This document shows positions 1 to 3,956 of a stretch of DNA of 6,255 nucleotides, one piece after another. The notes under the pieces are model-generated. The model was not told where the DNA came from and searched no databases. It saw nothing but the letters and a program-made list of their open reading frames with translations. The stretch spans positions 1 through 6,255 of the forward strand of contig CAADUV010000150.1 of the NCBI GenBank assembly GCA_900752305.1, in the 5' to 3' direction. How positions within the stretch are numbered: position 1 is the first letter of the stretch; each line of letters begins with the position of its first letter. This stretch comes from an uncultured Oscillospiraceae bacterium (GTDB taxonomy: Bacteria > Bacillota > Clostridia > Oscillospirales > Oscillospiraceae). The position numbers and the translations under genes are program-made.

Positions 1-15
1 AATAAAGTGCAATCT

Positions 16-48
16 GAAAAAACTGGCGACATGCGCGTCAGTTTTTTC
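16..48. terminator. Bidirectional rho-independent terminator hairpin
   Basis: The arms 16-25 (GAAAAAACTG) and 39-48 (CAGTTTTTTC) are perfectly complementary, and the stem extends inward with G26-T38, C27-G37 and G28-C36, leaving a loop of about seven bases. Because one arm carries A6 and the other T6, a transcript from either strand ends in a U-tract. On the minus strand it is the most plausible end point for the EF-G-like mRNA, about 130-160 bases past the stop. On the plus strand it could end transcription entering from the left edge. Confidence 0.75.
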
Positions 49-54
49 TCTTCT

Positions 55-99
55 CAGACTGGTAAGTGTGCGAACGCAGTGAGTGCATGCACCAGTCTG
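55..99. repeat. Inverted repeat, 9-bp stem with structured interior
   Basis: CAGACTGGT (55-63) is perfectly complementary to ACCAGTCTG (91-99). The 27-base interior has further symmetry: TGC(69-71)/GCA(76-78) around GAAC, and the self-complementary GTGCATGCAC at 83-92, which overlaps the right arm. It lacks its own T-run, so it is not a typical terminator. It may be one unit of a dispersed palindromic repeat or an mRNA-stabilising 3' structure of the EF-G-like transcript. Confidence 0.55.
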
Positions 100-106
100 C
101 AATCCT

Positions 107-130
107 CGCTAAAATGCTTGCATTTTAGCG
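107..130. repeat. Perfect inverted repeat, 10-11 bp stem
   Basis: CGCTAAAATG (107-116) pairs perfectly with CATTTTAGCG (121-130) around the tetraloop CTTG; an eleventh C-G pair would reduce the loop to two bases. It directly abuts the next hairpin at 131 with no spacer. It has no T-tract on either side. It reads as a separate structural unit in the EF-G 3' region. Confidence 0.65.
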
Positions 131-160
131 AAAGCGGTGTGGCAAATGCCACACCGCTTT
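131..160. repeat. Perfect 13-bp inverted repeat just past the EF-G stop
   Basis: AAAGCGGTGTGGC (131-143) and GCCACACCGCTTT (148-160) are fully complementary around AAAT. It begins 18 bases after the EF-G stop codon on the minus strand. The strong stem ends in only three U's on either strand, so on its own it is a weak intrinsic terminator. It could equally protect the mRNA 3' end or be part of a repeat element. Confidence 0.7.
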
Positions 161-178
161 GTTGTTGTCAGAATGAAC

Positions 179-2239
179 TTATTCTTCCTGCATTGCCTTT
201 GCTTCGTCAATGGCCTTCTGCTGTGCAGCGGGAGGACAATCTTCGTAGCGGACGAAGTGGAAGGTGAAGGAGCCACGGCTCTGGGTCATAGCGCGCAGTT
301 CGATGGCATAGTTGCTCATTTCAGCCATGGGAACTTCAGCGGTGATGATCTGGTCGCCGTCCTTGGTGGGATCCATGCCCATGACGCGGCCACGGCGCTT
401 GTTCAGGTCGCCCATGACGTCGCCCATGTAGCTGTCGGGCACAGTGACCTTCAGTTCGCCAACCGGTTCCATCAGGACGGGGCTTGCTTCGGGCAGAGCA
501 GCCTTGTAAGCCAGCTGTGCTGCGGTCTTGAAGGCGATTTCGGAGGAGTCAACGGGATGATAGGAGCCATCATACAGGACTGCCTTCAGGTTCACGACAG
601 GATAACCTGCCAGGACGCCGTGCAGGCAAGCCTCACGCAGACCCTTTTCCACAGCGGGGAAGTAGTTGCGGGGCACGCTGCCGCCGAAGACTTCCTCTGC
701 GAATACCATTTCTTCTTCTTCACACGGTTCAAAACGCACCCAAACGTCGCCATACTGGCCGCTGCCGCCGGTCTGCTTCTTGAACTTACCCTGCTTTTCC
801 ACAGTCTTGCGGATCTTTTCACGATAAGGCACGCGAGCGGTATCCAGGACTGCTTCCACGCTGAAGCGGCTCTTGAGCTTGGAGACCAGGACGTCCAGCT
901 GGATGTCGCCTGCGCCGGCGACGACCATCTGATGGGTCTCTGCGTTGTTGGTGACGGAGAAGGAGGGATCTTCTTCGTTCAGACGGTTCAGGCCGACACC
1001 GATCTTATCTTCCTGGCCACGGGTCTTAGGAGCGATGGCCTTGGAGAAAACGGGTTCTGCGAAGGGGATGGGGCTCAGAGCCACGCCCTTGGCGCTGATG
1101 GTGTCGTTGGTCTTGAGCTTGTCCATCTTTGCGATGGCGCCGATGTCGCCGGTGGCGATGCTCTTGACTTCCTCGATGGACTTCTTGCCGCGCATGATGT
1201 ACATACGGCCCATCTTTTCGCTGTCGCCGGTACGGCTGTTGGTCAGCGGTGCATCGCCGGTCAGGGGGCCGTTGATGACCTTGACATAGGAGTACTTGCC
1301 ATACTGGTCAGAGACAGTCTTGAACACGAATGCCACGGTGTCGCCGTCGCCTACGGTCAGCTCAATGGCTTCGCCGTCTGCGTCGGTGCCTGCCACGGGC
1401 AGACCTTCGGTGGGATTGGGGACCAGGTCGATGACAGCCTTCAGGAAGGTTTCGGTGCCCAGGCCGGAGAAAGCGCTGCCGCAGAACACGGGGATCAGGG
1501 AGCCTTCCTTGACGCCTGCGCGCAGGCCGGCAGCCACTTCGTCAGCGGTGAACTCTTCGCCCTCGAAGAACTTTTCCATCAGCTCTTCGCTGGTTTCCGC
1601 CACGTTCTCCATCAGAGCCATGTAGGATTCTTCCACAGCGTCGGCAGCGTCAGCGGGGACGTCTTCTGCCACGGTCTTGTTCTTGTTCATGGTGTAAGCC
1701 TTCTTGCCCACCACGTCGATAACGCCGGCGACCTTTTCCCCGTCGAACTTGGGGATGACCAGCGGAGTGACGGCGTTGCCGAACTTTTCCTGGAGCTTTG
1801 CCACGACAGCGTTGAAGTCGCCGTTGTCTTCGTCGGTCTTGGAGACGTAGATCAGGCAGGGCAGGTTGCGGGCCTTGATCTCCTTGTAAGCGCGTTCTGC
1901 ACCCACGGAGATGTCGCCCTTTGCGGGCAGGACGATGACAGCAGCGTCAGCCACCTGCAGAGCGGCCAGAACGTCGCCATTGAAGTCGAAGTTGCCCGGA
2001 GTGTCCAGGACGTTGATCTTGCAGCCGCCGAACTCAACGGGAGCCAGAGCGGTAGCGATGGTGATCTGACGCTTGATTTCTTCGGGATCATAGTCACAGA
2101 CTGTGTTGCCGTCCGCGGTCTTGCCCAGGCGGTCAGTGGCACCAGTCAGATACAGCATACTTTCAGCAAGCATGGTTTTGCCCACGCCGGAGTGACCCAG
2201 CAGGCAGATGTTACGGATATTCTCAGCGGAATAGCTCAT
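179..2239 (-). CDS. fusA2: Elongation factor G paralogue (EF-G-2 type GTPase)
   Basis: Translational GTPase of 686 residues, close to the usual EF-G length (about 690-700) and collinear with all EF-G domains. Visible: P-loop GHSGVGKT (15-22), switch I RQIT (57-60), G3 DTPGN (79-83), G4 SKTD (133-136), G5 GSA (254-256), domain II from about 285, domain III with LNRLNEEDPS (418-427), domain IV with GGSGQYGDV (491-499) and GSYHPVDSS (558-566), and domain V from about 587. Canonical EF-G has AHIDAGKTT, RGIT, DTPGH and NKMD, so the GTPase motifs are those of the EF-G-2 paralogues (as in Thermus and Thermotoga), not housekeeping FusA. The tip histidine of domain IV (H561) is kept. Start: ATG at 2239 with AAGGAGA nine bases upstream; an in-frame ATG at 2272 lacks a good site and would add 11 unconserved residues. 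Expected role is a cytosolic ribosome-associated factor; the precise role of EF-G-2 proteins is not settled. It avoids TTA, CTA and TCA codons, in keeping with good expression. Confidence 0.93.
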   Translation of the reverse strand: MSYSAENIRNICLLGHSGVGKTMLAESMLYLTGATDRLGKTADGNTVCDYDPEEIKRQITIATALAPVEFGGCKINVLDTPGNFDFNGDVLAALQVADAAVIVLPAKGDISVGAERAYKEIKARNLPCLIYVSKTDEDNGDFNAVVAKLQEKFGNAVTPLVIPKFDGEKVAGVIDVVGKKAYTMNKNKTVAEDVPADAADAVEESYMALMENVAETSEELMEKFFEGEEFTADEVAAGLRAGVKEGSLIPVFCGSAFSGLGTETFLKAVIDLVPNPTEGLPVAGTDADGEAIELTVGDGDTVAFVFKTVSDQYGKYSYVKVINGPLTGDAPLTNSRTGDSEKMGRMYIMRGKKSIEEVKSIATGDIGAIAKMDKLKTNDTISAKGVALSPIPFAEPVFSKAIAPKTRGQEDKIGVGLNRLNEEDPSFSVTNNAETHQMVVAGAGDIQLDVLVSKLKSRFSVEAVLDTARVPYREKIRKTVEKQGKFKKQTGGSGQYGDVWVRFEPCEEEEMVFAEEVFGGSVPRNYFPAVEKGLREACLHGVLAGYPVVNLKAVLYDGSYHPVDSSEIAFKTAAQLAYKAALPEASPVLMEPVGELKVTVPDSYMGDVMGDLNKRRGRVMGMDPTKDGDQIITAEVPMAEMSNYAIELRAMTQSRGSFTFHFVRYEDCPPAAQQKAIDEAKAMQEE

Positions 2240-2248
2240 ATTACATTC

Positions 2249-2255
2249 TCTCCTT
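2249..2255 (-). promoter_or_regulatory. Ribosome binding site of the EF-G-like gene
   Basis: On the minus strand this reads AAGGAGA and lies nine bases before the ATG at 2239. It decides between that start and the upstream in-frame ATG at 2272. Confidence 0.85.
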
Positions 2256-2274
2256 AAACCTGTTTTCAGCATCT

Positions 2275-2290
2275 CAGACGGTTACGTCTG
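2275..2290 (-). other. Small hairpin in the EF-G 5' leader
   Basis: CAGACG and CGTCTG form a perfect 6-bp stem around a four-base loop. It lies in the predicted leader between the promoter and the ribosome binding site, about 20 bases upstream of the latter. It has no following T-run, so it is not an attenuator; it might stabilise the 5' end or be incidental. Confidence 0.35.
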
Positions 2291-2313
2291 CTAATACGCA
2301 TGATCATTATGAT

Positions 2314-2342
2314 ATTATACTGCATTTTCTACCGATTGACAA
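2314..2342 (-). promoter_or_regulatory. fusA2: SigmaA-type promoter of the EF-G-like gene
   Basis: On the minus strand the -35 box TTGTCA (2342-2337, five of six consensus) is followed after exactly 17 bases by a perfect TATAAT (2319-2314). The start of transcription would fall near 2306-2308, giving a leader of roughly 65-70 bases. The surrounding 100 bases are AT-rich in an otherwise GC-rich window. This gives the EF-G-like gene its own strong, probably constitutive promoter, separate from the upstream HAD gene. Confidence 0.85.
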
Positions 2343-2378
2343 TGGTATTTTCTCAATCTTTCGGCATTTATTCTGAAA

Positions 2379-2390
2379 TTGACCGGTCAA
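2379..2390. promoter_or_regulatory. 12-bp perfect palindrome at the HAD stop codon
   Basis: TTGACCGGTCAA is fully self-complementary. It contains the TGA stop of the HAD gene and sits about 37 bases upstream of the -35 box of the EF-G promoter. The position would suit an activator site, but a single copy of this length next to a stop codon may be coincidence. No regulator can be named. Confidence 0.25.
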
Positions 2391-3094
2391 CCCTCCCCCA
2401 AGATGACCGCTTTGACGGCATTGAAGGAGTCCGCCTCCCAGGTGGGACGGATGTCGGTTCCGTTGGGCTTATGCTTGGGGTTGTACCAGATGGTGTCCAG
2501 GTCGCCGTTGACGCCCCCCAAAATGTCCGAGCTGAGGCTGTCGCCCACGATGACCGTCCGATGCCACCGCTCCGGAGTCATGCCAAGGTCGTCATAGACC
2601 AGCGCAAAGTAGGCACGCTCCGGCTTCCGGACGCCCATGACGCCGGAGATGTACATCTTTTTGATGTACTGCCGGATAGGCGACCGCTCCAGCCGTCCCT
2701 CCTGGGCTTCCTTGATGCCATTGGTGACGATGTACTGGGTACAATAGGGGGCCAGCGCCGCGCACAATGCCTCCGCCCCCGGCAGCAGGATGCTGTTGCG
2801 CCCCAGGGCCTCGATGTACTGCTGATTGAGCCGGTTGGCATTCAAGTTGGTCAGCCCCAGCACCTCTGCAAAGTCCCGGAAGCGGATGTATTCCAGCTCC
2901 TCCAAGGAAATTTCCCCCTTGTCGAACCGTGCCCACAGCTGGTCATTGAGGCGCACGTAGGTCTGGATGTTCTCCTCGGTCTCCGGGATGCCGTTGGCAC
3001 GGTACACCTCTCCCAACGCCAGGCGCTGGGACTGGTCGAAGTCGAATAAGGTGCGGTCGGCGTCAAATAGGATCACGTCATAGCGTTGTTTCAT
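2387..3094 (-). CDS. YjjG-family HAD nucleotidase (5'-nucleotidase-like)
   Basis: Protein of 235 residues, the usual size for HAD subfamily IA (YjjG/YfnB) phosphatases. The four HAD motifs are present in order: motif I DADRTLFDFD (11-20; nucleophile D11, acid/base D13), motif II VTNG (123-126), motif III K157 in VRKPE, and motif IV VGDSLSSD (183-190; metal ligands D185 and D190). Residues about 20-90 form the helical C1 cap. The FDFD after motif I, the TNG and GDS..SDILGG are typical of YjjG. Known YjjG members dephosphorylate nucleoside monophosphates, often pyrimidine or non-canonical ones; the substrate here is inferred from the family only. Start: ATG at 3094 with AGGAGGA six bases upstream; an in-frame start at 3151 would add a low-complexity stretch and overlap the site. 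R14 replaces the acidic D or E common at this variable position. No terminator follows the stop, so its transcript may run into the EF-G-like gene 147 bases downstream. Confidence 0.88.
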   Translation of the reverse strand: MKQRYDVILFDADRTLFDFDQSQRLALGEVYRANGIPETEENIQTYVRLNDQLWARFDKGEISLEELEYIRFRDFAEVLGLTNLNANRLNQQYIEALGRNSILLPGAEALCAALAPYCTQYIVTNGIKEAQEGRLERSPIRQYIKKMYISGVMGVRKPERAYFALVYDDLGMTPERWHRTVIVGDSLSSDILGGVNGDLDTIWYNPKHKPNGTDIRPTWEADSFNAVKAVILGEG

Positions 3095-3100
3095 CTCAGT

Positions 3101-3107
3101 TCCTCCT
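3101..3107 (-). promoter_or_regulatory. Ribosome binding site of the HAD gene
   Basis: Reads AGGAGGA on the minus strand, six bases before the ATG at 3094, and supports that start over the upstream in-frame one. Confidence 0.85.
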
Positions 3108-3113
3108 GAACCC

Positions 3114-3143
3114 TTGCCGCTCCCCGGTGAGCTATGGTACACT
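3114..3143 (+). promoter_or_regulatory. Probable extended -10 promoter of the SDR gene
   Basis: TTGCCG (3114-3119, four of six) is followed after 18 bases by TACACT (3138-3143, four of six), preceded by the extended -10 element TG at 3135-3136. Transcription would begin near 3150, only about 25 bases before the start codon, leaving just enough room for the ribosome binding site. Confidence 0.5.
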
Positions 3144-3157
3144 AGAGCCACGAAGAA

Positions 3158-3164
3158 AGAGGAG
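3158..3164 (+). promoter_or_regulatory. Ribosome binding site of the SDR gene
   Basis: AGAGGAG lies ten bases before the ATG at 3175. The in-frame GTG at 3166 is too close to it, and the GTG at 3127 lies upstream of both the site and the likely transcription start, so ATG 3175 is preferred. Confidence 0.7.
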
Positions 3165-3174
3165 CGTGTATGTT

Positions 3175-3903
3175 ATGTCTCAAACGGTACTCATCACCGG
3201 CGCCAGCCGGGGCATCGGGGCGGAGACCGCCCGTCGTTTTGCCGCCGGCGGTTATCAGGTCGCCGTCAACTATTTTCAGTCCAAGGACGCCGCCTTCGCC
3301 CTCTGTGACGAGATTGGAAACGGGGCGTTTCCGGTCTGCGGGGACGTGTCCGACTCCGCCCAGGTGCGCGCCATGGTAGATGAGGTCTTTGCCCACGTTG
3401 ACCACCTGGACGCCCTGGTCTGCAACGCCGGCATCAGCCTGCCGGGGATGCTCCTCCAGGACGTGACCGACCAGCAGTGGGCGGAGGTGCTGTCGGTGGA
3501 TACCAGCGGGGTATTCTATGCCGTCCGAGCGGTGCTGCCCCATATGCTCCACCAGCACGCCGGGCGTATCATCACCGTCTCCTCCATGTGGGGACAGGTG
3601 GGCGGCGCCTGCGAGGTGGCCTACTCCGCCGCCAAAGGGGCGGTCATCGCCTTCACCAAAGCCCTGGCGAAAGAGGTGGCGCCCTCCGGCATCCTGGTCA
3701 ACTGCGTGGCTCCCGGCGTCATCGACACGGAGATGCTCTCCATGGCGCCGCCGGAAGCCCGTGCCATGCTGGAAGAGGAGACCCCCATTGGTCGGCTGGG
3801 GCAGCCGTCGGACATTGCCGAAGCGGTGTTTTACCTGGCTTCCCCGGCGTCCAGCTTTTTGACCGGGCAGGTCATCGCACCCAACGGCGGTCTTATCATT
3901 TAA
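3175..3903 (+). CDS. Short-chain dehydrogenase/reductase, FabG/YmfI-like
   Basis: Cytosolic NAD(P)H-dependent reductase of 242 residues, the classic SDR size. Visible: Rossmann glycine motif TGASRGIG (8-15), NAG (84-86) in VCNAGIS, catalytic S136/S137 in VSSMWGQVG, Y150 and K154 in YSAAK, PG (180-181) in VAPGVIDT, and the C-terminal TGQV..NGG. The overall pattern is FabG (3-oxoacyl-ACP reductase), but the SSMWGQVG..CEV.YSAAK block is, from memory, typical of clostridial proteins annotated as YmfI-like EF-P 5-aminopentanone reductases, which finish the lysine modification of elongation factor P. I favour that family moderately, because no fatty-acid synthesis genes sit nearby. The Asn of the catalytic tetrad appears to be Asp (D109 in SVDTSGVF). 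It is a single-gene transcription unit with its own promoter and terminator, divergent from the HAD gene. Substrate specificity cannot be proven from the sequence. Confidence 0.9.
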   Translation: MSQTVLITGASRGIGAETARRFAAGGYQVAVNYFQSKDAAFALCDEIGNGAFPVCGDVSDSAQVRAMVDEVFAHVDHLDALVCNAGISLPGMLLQDVTDQQWAEVLSVDTSGVFYAVRAVLPHMLHQHAGRIITVSSMWGQVGGACEVAYSAAKGAVIAFTKALAKEVAPSGILVNCVAPGVIDTEMLSMAPPEARAMLEEETPIGRLGQPSDIAEAVFYLASPASSFLTGQVIAPNGGLII

Positions 3904-3922
3904 ATCTAACTGGTTCTACTAG

Positions 3923-3954
3923 AACGCCACGCCCTTCGGCGTGGCGTTTTGCGT
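3923..3954 (+). terminator. Rho-independent terminator of the SDR gene
   Basis: AACGCCACGCC (3923-3933) pairs perfectly over 11 bp with GGCGTGGCGTT (3938-3948) around CTTC, and is followed by TTGCGTTTTT. It begins 19 bases after the SDR stop. The convergent membrane-protein gene ends only nine bases to the right. On the minus strand the same hairpin is followed by CTAGTAG rather than a T-run, so it should stop plus-strand transcription far better than minus-strand transcription. Confidence 0.88.
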
Positions 3955-3956
3955 TT

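Larger units (their letters stand above)
1..178. other. Gene-free region made of stacked inverted repeats
   Basis: No convincing gene lies here; the open frames that cross it have no ribosome binding site and are interrupted by palindromes. The stretch holds four consecutive inverted repeats (16-48, 55-99, 107-130 and 131-160), listed separately. Read on the minus strand it is the 3' untranslated region of the EF-G-like gene, so its transcript would fold into a string of hairpins ending in a T-tract terminator. Bases 1-15 may belong to the intergenic region of a gene outside the window. Confidence 0.75.
3095..3174. promoter_or_regulatory. Divergent spacer between HAD and SDR genes
   Basis: Eighty bases separate the two divergent start codons and contain both ribosome binding sites. 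A plausible plus-strand promoter is listed separately. I found no convincing -35/-10 pair for the minus-strand HAD gene, so its promoter may be weak, overlap the SDR promoter, or lie inside the SDR coding sequence. Confidence 0.5.

Noticed and set aside
55..160. CRISPR-like repeats
   Set aside because: The repeats are different inverted repeats rather than identical direct repeats with spacers, and no cas gene is present.
137..2257. Plus-strand open frame of 706 codons opposite the EF-G-like gene
   Set aside because: It is codon-aligned with the antisense of EF-G. It stays open because the gene uses no TTA, CTA or TCA codons, whose complements are the stops. It has no ribosome binding site, and the EF-G motifs prove the other strand.
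2240..2272. Longer start for the EF-G-like gene at ATG 2272
   Set aside because: No good ribosome binding site precedes it, and the extra 11 residues span the real AAGGAGA site and do not belong to the family's N-terminus.
2300..3049. Plus-strand open frame of 249 codons opposite the HAD gene
   Set aside because: It is also codon-aligned antisense to a gene with all four HAD motifs; same codon-bias explanation, and no recognisable domain.
3134..3139. TACCAT on the minus strand as a -10 for the HAD gene
   Set aside because: There is no acceptable -35 at 16-18 bases upstream, so I did not call a promoter.
3170..3172. ATG at 3170 as start of a plus-strand gene
   Set aside because: It is in a different frame from the SDR motifs and opens only a short nonsense peptide.
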